Shown here: positions 17,533-25,548 of the stretch, piece by piece | Layout: every line of letters starts with the position of its first letter | Numbering within the stretch: position 1 is the first letter of the stretch | Program-made: the position numbers and the translations under genes | Notes under the pieces: model-generated | Told to the model about the DNA's origin: nothing | Databases searched by the model: none | Seen by the model: the letters and a program-made list of their open reading frames with translations, nothing else | DNA from: Rhodanobacteraceae bacterium | GTDB lineage: Bacteria > Pseudomonadota > Gammaproteobacteria > Xanthomonadales > SZUA-5 | Direction of reading: 5' to 3' | Assembly (NCBI GenBank): GCA_024234055.1 | Contig: JACKOW010000005.1 | Coordinates: forward strand, 62,001-126,000 | DNA length: 64,000 nucleotides

Positions 17533-17994
17533 ATGAATCCAATGGAGTTCTGCCGAGGAGCGAACCTGTGCGTATGCCTGACCAATCGCGAGGCACTGTG
17601 CGGCAAGTACGACATCTTGCGTGACTCGTCCAAAGGGCACTTCAAGGCAGGCGGCGCTATCGAGATCGTCCCGGACCCCCGACTCCCCGACGCTGCCATC
17701 TTGCGGCTGTCGGGTGGCTCGCATCCCCAGGTGATCAATCTGGTTTTGGGAAACCTCAATCGCCAACACCATTGGATGTATGGCCACGGCTCAGGGGACT
17801 CGCTCGTCTTTGTATTCCTCTGCGCTGCACCCTCTGAGAGAACAGGAAAGCGAAAGATCCATCTGGAGGTCTTTCTCCCTGGCAGCAGTCACGCCAATGA
17901 ATTGCCATGGTTGCCCGGCCAGATCAGCCACGATGGACCATGCTCTGACAGAAAGATCCTGCAGGACGACGAAGGCAGCGGCGAAGAACCCTAG
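17533..17994 (+). CDS. Hypothetical protein in the sigma/CHAT operon
   Basis: A 153-aa protein that I do not recognise. It has no signal peptide, membrane helix or known motif. It begins MNPMEFCRGANLCVCLTNRE, with several cysteines (positions 7, 13, 15, 23), has a central hydrophobic strand pattern (QVINLVLGNL; SGDSLVFVFLCAAP) and ends in an acidic tail (DDEGSGEEP). It lies 47 bp after the anti-sigma gene, and its stop codon overlaps the GTG start of the CHAT gene (TAGTG), so translation of the two is coupled. That coupling suggests a partner, inhibitor or substrate of the CHAT protein; this is inference from position only. Confidence 0.75.
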   Translation: MNPMEFCRGANLCVCLTNREALCGKYDILRDSSKGHFKAGGAIEIVPDPRLPDAAILRLSGGSHPQVINLVLGNLNRQHHWMYGHGSGDSLVFVFLCAAPSERTGKRKIHLEVFLPGSSHANELPWLPGQISHDGPCSDRKILQDDEGSGEEP

Positions 17995-20900
17995 TGAAGC
18001 GCATGCTCGCTGCCTGCGCCCTGTTGTGCGCAGCAATGCCCTCGTGGGGCGCTGCGCAGGCTCAGCAGAGAGCCGTTCAATGCGGAAGCCCGGCTTGGGT
18101 TGATCGGCTTGAGCTCCAGCAGATTGCCGAGATTTCGGCCACTTCGGCTGGTGTGCTCCGTGTCCGCGAACTGGGCGTGGATCTGGTCTTTGCTGCGGGG
18201 GAGTCTGAGCAATGGAAGGCGGTCAAGTTGAGGCCACCCAAGCTCGGGGAAGCCTGGGTGAGGCTGCAAGCAGGAGATCGGATACGCCTGCGTAGCCAAC
18301 GCGCTCAGGTGGCGCCGCTGCGGGTGGAATTGCTCTGCGAGTCGGAGCTCAGCGCCGACCAACGCTGCCTTGTCGAGCTGACGGCTGACCAGGCAGCCCC
18401 CGCGGCATCCGAACTGCAAGAGATCGCATTCGGCGACGGCCATTGCGCTGCCGCAGCCACGCACGAACTGGCGCAACTTGCGGCCAATGCCGGCATGCAC
18501 CGGGTATCGGCGCAGCGCTATCGCGATCTGGTCCAGCGCTGGAGTCGTCTGGGAGTGGGCGACCGCGCAGCCGCAGCGGAGCTGGGCCTGGCCGAGCAGT
18601 TACTGAAGGCGGGCGAGATCGCGGATGCGGAACGTGTTGCCGACCGGGCGGCGATCGACAATGCCAAGGCCGGAAACGTCGCCTACGCCACTCGCTCTCA
18701 GGTCACCCGTGCTGTCGCGCTGCGGCGTCTGGGCCAGCTTGAGGAATCACGCCAACTGCTGTTGGCCACGATCCCGGAGTTCGAGGAACTGGGCGAACGC
18801 AGCGAAGTCGCCAACGTGCATTTCAACCTTGCGCTGGCTGCCCTGATGAGCGGCAACAGGCCATGGTTCGAATTTCATCTGCACAGCATTTCGCAGATCG
18901 ATGCGTCGGCGCTGACGCCGGTGATGCAAAGCCGGATCGCTCTGGCCCGGGCACGTGGCGAGAGCGCGGCCGGTCATTACGTTCAGGCACTGTCCGAGCA
19001 GGCCCGCGCACAGAGCGTGCTGGAGGGCTCGGCTTTCCGCGGCGACATGGCCGTGGCGGCGCGCAATCTGGCGATGACCTATCTGGCGCTGGGCATGCAT
19101 GAGGAAGCCTACCAACAACTGACGCGGGCGCTGACGATCAGCCCGGCGTCCGAGTCACCACAGCGTACAGCCTCCACGCTGCTGGTGCTCGCCGCGGTCG
19201 ATCTGGACAATGACCGTCCGCAGCAGGCTCAGCGCTGGACCGGAGCTGCCCGCCAGATCTACGGACAACTGCGCATGCCGATGGAAGCCGCGACTGCCGA
19301 GGCCGGCGAACTCGCGCTTGAGCTGCGACTGGGCGCCGATCCGCACCGCGTGATCGAGCGCATTGAGGGCCTGCGGCGTGGCTATCCGGGCACCGCCAGC
19401 GACACCTGCGCAGCGCTCGCCAATGCCCGCACTGCCATCGGCGACGCCGCAAGCGCATTGAAGACGGTGGACGACGAAAGCTGCAGACCTGGATCGCTCG
19501 ACAAGGCAATTGACCTGGTGGAGGCACGCGCGCTGGCTGCGGGCGTCACCCAGCCACAGCTCGCGCAGCAGCAACTGCTGGCCTTCGCACAACAGCTCTC
19601 CAAGATGCTCGGCGAGGCCAGCCCGGGATTGCATTACGCGGCGCAGCGCCGTCTGACGCGCCTGCGCAGCGTCTGGCTGCAGTTGCAGGCCAGGCAGGGC
19701 GAGCCGGGACAGTCCCCGCAGAGCGTTCTCGAATTTGCGTTGGCCACGCATCCTCTGCGTTTTCAGGCCGACACCGGCGAGTCTCCACCCCGGATGTCGG
19801 AACGCCTGGCTTCCCCGGCCATCGGCACCATCCTGCTTGACGCTGATGGCAACGATTCCGAGGTCGAGGACCTCGCAAACCGGGAAATACTGTCGCGACT
19901 TGCCCGGCGGGCTGCCGAGAATGGGTCGCAGCTGCCATCCCTCTCGAACATCCAGGGCCGCCTGGCGCCCGGAACATGGATGCTGGTGTTACTGGGTGGC
20001 GACACCCAGGGCCTTGCCTTGTGGCTGTCCAGAGAAGGCTCTTACACCGTGCCGCTGCCACCTCTGTCGGTGCAGCGCGATCTGCTCGCCAGATTGCTGG
20101 ACCGCTTGCGATCGCCCGGCACCGCTGTTGCCGAAGTCGTCGCCAGCGCACGCGAGTTGTCTGCCGCCCTGCTCACCGGCGCGCCCGGCACGGCGCCACC
20201 GGATGCGCTCTGGGTACTCAGCGATGAGCAACTCAGCGGCACGCCACTGGCCCTGCTGTCGTGGCCCGGCGCAGAGGCGCCGCTGGTCGAAACCACCAAT
20301 CTGAGCTGGATCACCAGCATTCACGACGGACCAGAAGCAGGTGCGGTCGAGATCCGGCGTTTCCGAGCAAGCCTGCATGCCATCGTTGCTGCCAACATTG
20401 GCAATGGGGCCTACGCCGGGCTGGCGCCGCTTTATGCCGCCACCTACGAGCCACAGCTGATCAAAGCGTCGATGCCGGCACTGGAACTGACCACTCGTTC
20501 CGGCGCCGAGGGCACAGCGGAGGCGTTGATGGACGCCCTGAAAACACCCGGCGCCATCGTGCATCTCGCCGCGCACGGTATCGCCCGACCGGGCTTGCTT
20601 GGCTACGCCGGCGTCTGGCTGGCGGCCAGACCTGACGCCAGCGAGCCCCAGTTTCTCAGCTGGCTCGATCTTGCTGATCAGCCATTGCGGGCACAGTTGG
20701 CCGTGTTGAACGCCTGCCAGTTGGGAGCGGGCTCCGAAACGGGTAATCGTGGCAGCCTGAGTTTCGCCAGCGCCCTTGCCAACGCTGGTGTCGATCAGGT
20801 GGTCGCAGCAACCTGGCCGGTCAGTGACGCCGCGGCCGGCACCTGGGTTCCGGCGTTCTATTCCCACCTTGACCCTGAGCGACCAGACACCAGCGCTGCC

Positions 20901-21005
20901 GCGCTGCGCGCCGCCCAACTGGCATTGCGGCGCTCACGGCACTTTCGGCATCCCTACTACTGGGCTTCGCTGGGGCACTATCAGGCTCTGGCGGCGTCGA
21001 GATGA
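17994..21005 (+). CDS. Exported TPR-CHAT caspase-like protease
   Basis: CHAT domain protein, a clan CD cysteine peptidase related to caspases and separase (1003 aa). The GTG start overlaps the previous stop codon. Residues 1-23 form a Sec signal peptide (MLAACALLCAAMPSWGAAQA). Residues about 150-600 are helical repeats of TPR type (pattern AARNLAMTYLALGMHEEAYQ near 345). The C-terminal 350 residues form the CHAT domain: the catalytic histidine in HLAAHGIARPG is His861, and the nucleophile in LNACQLGAG is Cys908; GVDQVVAATWPVSD follows, as in the family. Both catalytic residues are intact. Export is unusual against the cytoplasmic TPR-CHAT (Csx29) protein of type III-E CRISPR systems; no CRISPR genes are present. 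With the sigma and anti-sigma genes upstream it could act in envelope stress or regulated cell death. Confidence 0.9.
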   Translation: MKRMLAACALLCAAMPSWGAAQAQQRAVQCGSPAWVDRLELQQIAEISATSAGVLRVRELGVDLVFAAGESEQWKAVKLRPPKLGEAWVRLQAGDRIRLRSQRAQVAPLRVELLCESELSADQRCLVELTADQAAPAASELQEIAFGDGHCAAAATHELAQLAANAGMHRVSAQRYRDLVQRWSRLGVGDRAAAAELGLAEQLLKAGEIADAERVADRAAIDNAKAGNVAYATRSQVTRAVALRRLGQLEESRQLLLATIPEFEELGERSEVANVHFNLALAALMSGNRPWFEFHLHSISQIDASALTPVMQSRIALARARGESAAGHYVQALSEQARAQSVLEGSAFRGDMAVAARNLAMTYLALGMHEEAYQQLTRALTISPASESPQRTASTLLVLAAVDLDNDRPQQAQRWTGAARQIYGQLRMPMEAATAEAGELALELRLGADPHRVIERIEGLRRGYPGTASDTCAALANARTAIGDAASALKTVDDESCRPGSLDKAIDLVEARALAAGVTQPQLAQQQLLAFAQQLSKMLGEASPGLHYAAQRRLTRLRSVWLQLQARQGEPGQSPQSVLEFALATHPLRFQADTGESPPRMSERLASPAIGTILLDADGNDSEVEDLANREILSRLARRAAENGSQLPSLSNIQGRLAPGTWMLVLLGGDTQGLALWLSREGSYTVPLPPLSVQRDLLARLLDRLRSPGTAVAEVVASARELSAALLTGAPGTAPPDALWVLSDEQLSGTPLALLSWPGAEAPLVETTNLSWITSIHDGPEAGAVEIRRFRASLHAIVAANIGNGAYAGLAPLYAATYEPQLIKASMPALELTTRSGAEGTAEALMDALKTPGAIVHLAAHGIARPGLLGYAGVWLAARPDASEPQFLSWLDLADQPLRAQLAVLNACQLGAGSETGNRGSLSFASALANAGVDQVVAATWPVSDAAAGTWVPAFYSHLDPERPDTSAAALRAAQLALRRSRHFRHPYYWASLGHYQALAASR

Positions 21006-21039
21006 GCAACGGGCCCTTGATGCGATCTCCAATGCCGCC

Positions 21040-21897
21040 TCAGTTGTGCGTGCGCCGAAACCACCACGCCGCGAGGCCCGCGGTGAAGTACATCAGTAGG
21101 CTGTAGATGGCGGCGGGTATCGAGGTGGCTGGCAGTTCCAGCACATTGAGTGCGATGAAGATCGCCAGGGCGCTGTTGTGGATGCCGATCTCGAACGCGA
21201 TGGCGATGGCCTGGCGGGCGGGCAGGCGGGACAGGCGGGCGGTGCTGTAGCCGATCACCAGACTGAGCACATTGAGCGCCAGACAGACGCTGCCGACCTG
21301 CAGCCAGTTGGCGCGCAGCAGCGCCCATTCCTTGTGCGCGGTGAGCACGATCAGCAGCACGAGGATCAGTACCGACAGCGGCTGGACAACGCCCTCGATT
21401 CGGTCTGCCAGCTGCGAGCGCGAGCGCCGCAGCCACATGCCGAGCGCAACCGGCAACAGGATGATGGAAGCGACCTCCACGATCTTCTGCACCGGTGCCG
21501 GCACGCTGGCCTGATCACCGAGGAAATACGCCATCGACAACTGCACCACCAGCGGCAGGGTGAGCAGGATCAGCAGGCTGTTGATCGCGGTCAGGGTGAT
21601 GTTCAGCGCCACATCGCCGCGGGCCAGGTGGCTGAAGACATTGGCGGTCGCCCCGCCGGGCGAGGCCACCAGCAGCATCAGGCCCACCGCCAGCAGCGGC
21701 GGCAGGCTGAAGATCAGGCAGAGCACGAAGGCGATCGGCGGCAGCACCAGCATCTGCACGCCGAGGCCGATCAACACCGTGCGCGGCATCTGCAGCACGC
21801 GCAAGAAATCCGCCGTGTGCAGATGCAGGCCCAGACCGAACATGATGACGGCGAGGGCCAGGGGCAGAAACAGATTGGTGACGAGGCTGGCTTCCAT
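21040..21897 (-). CDS. Bile acid:sodium symporter family (BASS) transporter
   Basis: Inner-membrane transporter of 285 aa with about nine to ten hydrophobic helices and short loops, the usual size and layout for the BASS/SBF family. Family-like segments are FGLGLHLHTADFLRVL near residue 20, VLPPIAFVLCLIF near 50, the helix-break region LLVASPGGATANVFSHLARG near 75-95 (sodium-site crossover in homologues), and GYSTARLSRLPARQAIAIAF then EIGIHNSALAIFIALNVL near 230-250, the second crossover. Members move bile acids, pantoate, pyruvate or other organic anions with sodium; the substrate here cannot be told. It is transcribed alone, convergent with the CHAT operon and divergent from the SNF2 gene. 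Confidence 0.88.
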   Translation of the reverse strand: MEASLVTNLFLPLALAVIMFGLGLHLHTADFLRVLQMPRTVLIGLGVQMLVLPPIAFVLCLIFSLPPLLAVGLMLLVASPGGATANVFSHLARGDVALNITLTAINSLLILLTLPLVVQLSMAYFLGDQASVPAPVQKIVEVASIILLPVALGMWLRRSRSQLADRIEGVVQPLSVLILVLLIVLTAHKEWALLRANWLQVGSVCLALNVLSLVIGYSTARLSRLPARQAIAIAFEIGIHNSALAIFIALNVLELPATSIPAAIYSLLMYFTAGLAAWWFRRTHN

Positions 21898-22023
21898 GCC
21901 AGCAAGTCTACCGGTAACAAGGATGCCGTCAGATCCAGGCCGACTCCGGCTCGGACGCGTCCAGCCGGAAAAGGCCGGCCCGGTCGCCTATCCTCGTCGG
22001 ACCGGAACACAAGAGCAACGGGC

Positions 22024-25000
22024 GTGGCGGGGAACCTCTATACGGACAACAGGCAGGACTTGCTGGGCGTGGTTGCCCAAGCCTTGCGGGCGCGCGACTG
22101 GACTTTGATGTTCACCGCGAATGCGCAGCGACGGGCCGGGCAATTACATCAGTCCGGCTGCGTGGACATCGAATCGGTGACCCGTATCAAGCGAACGGGT
22201 GCCATCCAGATCAAGGCTACCGTGCGCTCACAAGCCGATCGCTATTCCAGCTATCGCACCCGAATCGAACTGATCGACCCCGGCGACGACCCGCAGCTGG
22301 ATTTCAGCTGCGCCTGTCCCGTGGGCTATGCCTGCAAGCACGCGGCTGCCGTATTGCTGGAGGTTCTTGGCCCCGCCGAAGACCTCAATGATGCTGACGC
22401 GCATCTGCCACTGCCCCCGCCGTCGATGGCCAACTCGGCGCAGCGGCGGGCACTCATCCAGCAGCTGGAACGGGAGGCCGGAGCACTGGGCTACACCCTC
22501 GCCGAAGTACTGGCGCAGCCCCCTGCGGATACTTCCTCTGCCGACTCGGACCTCGACGCCCAGGATCTGGGCAATCTGCGCGCGTGGACGCAATGGCTGG
22601 ATCGCCTGGAACTGCCGCCGGCGCAACCGCCGGCCAGTTATCAGGAGTTGCAGTTCCGGCTCCAATGCAAGGGGCCGCATCTGCAGGTTCAGATCCTGGC
22701 ACGTCGCCCGGATGGCCGCGGCAAGACCCCTGCCTTTGCCTTTCTGCCCAATCTCCTTGGCGGCGGCGCTGATCCCTGGAAACAGATCGCGCCGGCGGAC
22801 AGGACGCTGCTGATGCAGGTACTGACCTGTCAGCGGGTGCAGCAGTACAGCGAGGATCGGGTGTTGTTGGGGACTCACGGCGAACAAACCCTCGAAGGCC
22901 TGCTGGAACGCGGCGTCTCGCTCATCAATGGTCTGGCGCTGCGCCCGGGCGCAGCGCGCCAGGCCGCTCCTGGCTGGGCCGTTCGCCCCGATGGCTCCCA
23001 ACAGCTGCAGGCGCAGATCGCGCCGCCGGCGGAGATCGTCGCCATCGACCGTCTCTGGTACGTCGACAGCGGCAGCGGAGAAATCGGCCCGGTCACGGGT
23101 TTGACCGTCGTCGAACTGGAACGCCTCCGACGAGCTCCGCCCTTGCGGCCAGCGGTGATGCGGCGGCTAGGCGACCGCTTGCGCTCCCTGCCCGATTTCC
23201 CGATGCCAGTCGCCATCGAAGCCCGGCCGCTGGGAGCGCTGACAGGCGCGCGATTGAAGCTGCTGAAGCCTGTCGATCACCTGTCCGAGTCCGCTACCGA
23301 AGCACGATTTGCCGCGCTCAGTTATCGCTATGGCGACATCTGGGTTGAACATGACTACCTCAGGACCGATGTATCGCACGCCGACGGTTCGGTCCACACC
23401 CGCGGGCAAAGGGACTGGGGCGCAGAGGACCGCTGGCAGAAGCAGCTGCGCCTGGTGGGCCTGGTTCCGGTACGCGAGCGCTATTACACGCCGCAACCCT
23501 GGTGGATGCCGGCGCAATCGCCCGCTACGCCCGAGGTCTGGCTGAACTTGCTGGAGCCCTTGCGCAAGGCCGGCATTGAAGTCGAACTGGACGCGGGTTT
23601 TCCTCTGCGACTGGAACCCGAACCCGACGAGTGGTACGCCGATCTGGAATCGACCGAAGGCAGCCCCTGGTTCGATCTGGAACTGGGCATCCGCATCGGC
23701 GAGGAGCGGGTTTCGCTGTTGCCGATACTAGTCAAGGCGCTGGCCTCGAAATCGCTGGCGCTGACACCGCCGCCTGGCGAAGCCGCTGATGCCACCTGGC
23801 TGGCACCGATCGACGATAGGCGCCGGGTGCGCCTGCCGCTGAGCAAGGTGCGCACGCTGATGGCACCCATCCTCGAATGGCTGGCGCAGCTTGGCAGCAG
23901 CAAGTCATTGAAGCTGCCGGCGCTGCGGGCTGATCTGGTGCACGCCTACGACGAGCTGGCGCTGAACGTGAGAGCCGCGGACACGCTGAAGCGACTGGGA
24001 TCGGCGCTGCAGGCGGATCGCCCCTCTACCCGCCTTGCGGCACCTGCAGGTCTCAAGGCCGTGCTGCGCGACTACCAGCTGGACGGCATTACCTGGCTGG
24101 ATTTCCTCGGCTGCCATCAGCTCGGCGGCGTGTTGGCCGACGACATGGGCCTGGGCAAGACCGTGCAGGTGCTCGCCCATGTGCTCAGCGAACGCGCCAT
24201 GGGGCGCATCAAGGCGCCGGTACTGGTAGTGATGCCGACCTCACTGATACCCAATTGGCAGGCCGAGGCGGCGCGATTCGCGCCTGAGCTGCGCGTGCTG
24301 ACCCTGCACGGCAACGACCGCAGATCCGAATTCGTGCGCAGTGCCGAGCATGATCTGATTCTCACCACTTATGCGCTGCTGTCGCGCGATTTCGACGAAC
24401 TGGCGGCGATACCCTTCGATCTGGTGGTTTTCGACGAGGCCCAGGCGTTGAAGAACCCGGCCGCCAAGGCCGCGCAATGTGCGCGCCGGCTGCACGCGCG
24501 TCGGCGTCTGGTCATGACCGGCACGCCGCTGGAAAACCATCTGGGCGAGCTCTGGTCGCAGGTGGATCTGGTACTGCCCGGATTGCTGGGCGAACGCCGA
24601 CAGTTTACCTCGCACTTCCGCACACCCATCGAAAAGCACCAGGATGCCGATGCCCAGGCGCGCCTGGGCCGGCGCCTGCGACCCTTCCTGCTGCGTCGAA
24701 ACAAGCAGCAGGTGGCGCAGGAACTACCCCCGAAGACCGAGATCGTCCACCGCGTCGAACTGCAGGACGGCCAGCGCGAACTCTACGAATCGCTGCGCCT
24801 GGCGATGCACGACAAGGTACGCAAGGCCATCCGCAGCCGCGGCGTGGGCCAGAGCAGCATCATCATCCTGGATGCACTGCTGAAGCTGCGCCAGGTGTGT
24901 TGCGACCCGCGTCTGGTCAAGCTGCCCGCCGCATCACGGGTGCGCGCCAGCGCCAAGCGCGATGCCCTGATGGAATTGCTGGAACCTCTGCTCGACGAGG

Positions 25001-25461
25001 GTCGACGGGTGCTGCTGTTCTCGCAGTTCACCCAGATGCTGGATCTGATCGAGTTGGAGCTGAGAGCACGTTCGCTCGCTTTTGTGCGCCTCGACGGCAG
25101 CACGGCAGACCGCGCTGCGCCCGTTGCCGCTTTCCAGAGCGAGGCCGTGCCACTGATGCTGATCAGCCTGAAGGCCGGCGGCGTCGGGCTCAACCTCACC
25201 GCCGCCGACACCGTGATCCACTACGATCCGTGGTGGAATCCCGCCGTGGAGAACCAGGCCACCGACCGGGCCCATCGCATCGGTCAGGACAAGCGGGTGT
25301 TCGTCTACAAGCTGGTCTGCAGCGATACCGTAGAGGACAAGATCATCACCCTGCAGGCCCGCAAGGCCGACTTGGCCAGTGCCATTCTCGACGGCGGCAG
25401 TTCGACGCAGCTGCAGTTTGACGAGCAGACCGTCGAGGAGCTGCTGGGCGGCGGGATCTGA
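22024..25461 (+). CDS. SWIM zinc finger + SNF2 family DEAD/DEAH-type helicase
   Basis: RapA/HepA-like SNF2 ATPase of about 1145 aa, acting on DNA-protein or RNA polymerase complexes. The open frame continues far upstream, but it there overlaps the reverse-strand symporter, so GTG 22024 is the best start; the ribosome site is weak. The SWIM zinc finger is at about 94-112: CACPVGYACKHAAAV (CxC...CxH). Residues 115-680 are a bacterial SNF2-associated region. The ATPase motor follows: Walker A DDMGLGKTVQVLAH near 703-716, the DEAQ box VFDEAQALKNP near 803, motif III MTGTPLENHLGELWSQ near 833, and the C-terminal lobe with LKAGGVGLNLTAAD near 1048 and DRAHRIGQDKRV near 1080. The SWIM-SNF2 fusion is common in bacteria; the exact role is not known. 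Confidence 0.92.
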   Translation: MAGNLYTDNRQDLLGVVAQALRARDWTLMFTANAQRRAGQLHQSGCVDIESVTRIKRTGAIQIKATVRSQADRYSSYRTRIELIDPGDDPQLDFSCACPVGYACKHAAAVLLEVLGPAEDLNDADAHLPLPPPSMANSAQRRALIQQLEREAGALGYTLAEVLAQPPADTSSADSDLDAQDLGNLRAWTQWLDRLELPPAQPPASYQELQFRLQCKGPHLQVQILARRPDGRGKTPAFAFLPNLLGGGADPWKQIAPADRTLLMQVLTCQRVQQYSEDRVLLGTHGEQTLEGLLERGVSLINGLALRPGAARQAAPGWAVRPDGSQQLQAQIAPPAEIVAIDRLWYVDSGSGEIGPVTGLTVVELERLRRAPPLRPAVMRRLGDRLRSLPDFPMPVAIEARPLGALTGARLKLLKPVDHLSESATEARFAALSYRYGDIWVEHDYLRTDVSHADGSVHTRGQRDWGAEDRWQKQLRLVGLVPVRERYYTPQPWWMPAQSPATPEVWLNLLEPLRKAGIEVELDAGFPLRLEPEPDEWYADLESTEGSPWFDLELGIRIGEERVSLLPILVKALASKSLALTPPPGEAADATWLAPIDDRRRVRLPLSKVRTLMAPILEWLAQLGSSKSLKLPALRADLVHAYDELALNVRAADTLKRLGSALQADRPSTRLAAPAGLKAVLRDYQLDGITWLDFLGCHQLGGVLADDMGLGKTVQVLAHVLSERAMGRIKAPVLVVMPTSLIPNWQAEAARFAPELRVLTLHGNDRRSEFVRSAEHDLILTTYALLSRDFDELAAIPFDLVVFDEAQALKNPAAKAAQCARRLHARRRLVMTGTPLENHLGELWSQVDLVLPGLLGERRQFTSHFRTPIEKHQDADAQARLGRRLRPFLLRRNKQQVAQELPPKTEIVHRVELQDGQRELYESLRLAMHDKVRKAIRSRGVGQSSIIILDALLKLRQVCCDPRLVKLPAASRVRASAKRDALMELLEPLLDEGRRVLLFSQFTQMLDLIELELRARSLAFVRLDGSTADRAAPVAAFQSEAVPLMLISLKAGGVGLNLTAADTVIHYDPWWNPAVENQATDRAHRIGQDKRVFVYKLVCSDTVEDKIITLQARKADLASAILDGGSSTQLQFDEQTVEELLGGGI

Positions 25462-25481
25462 GCGCTCTGAGTCTGACTCAG

Positions 25482-25515
25482 CCAAAAAAAGGCCGGGTTT
25501 CCCCGGCCTTTCTCA
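25482..25515. terminator. Bidirectional intrinsic terminator between SNF2 and fusA-like genes
   Basis: An A-run (25484-25490) precedes AAAGGCCGGG (25488-25497), which pairs with CCCGGCCTTT (25502-25511) around a short loop, and T-rich sequence follows. Both the SNF2 gene (ending 25461, plus strand) and the EF-G gene (ending 25549, minus strand) run toward it, so it serves both directions. Confidence 0.9.
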
Positions 25516-25548
25516 ATGCCCGGCTTGCGCCGGGCTGCCCAGGCCTGA

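Noticed and set aside
17994..21005. CHAT gene as part of a type III-E CRISPR (Craspase) or gasdermin system
   Set aside because: No gRAMP, Cas1, CRISPR repeats or gasdermin-like gene is present, and the protein has a Sec signal peptide.
21178..22023. Long upstream extension of the SNF2 frame (about 280 codons)
   Set aside because: It overlaps the reverse-strand BASS transporter gene, is rich in Gln/His/Arg as expected for an antisense frame, and has no domain; the gene starts near 22024.
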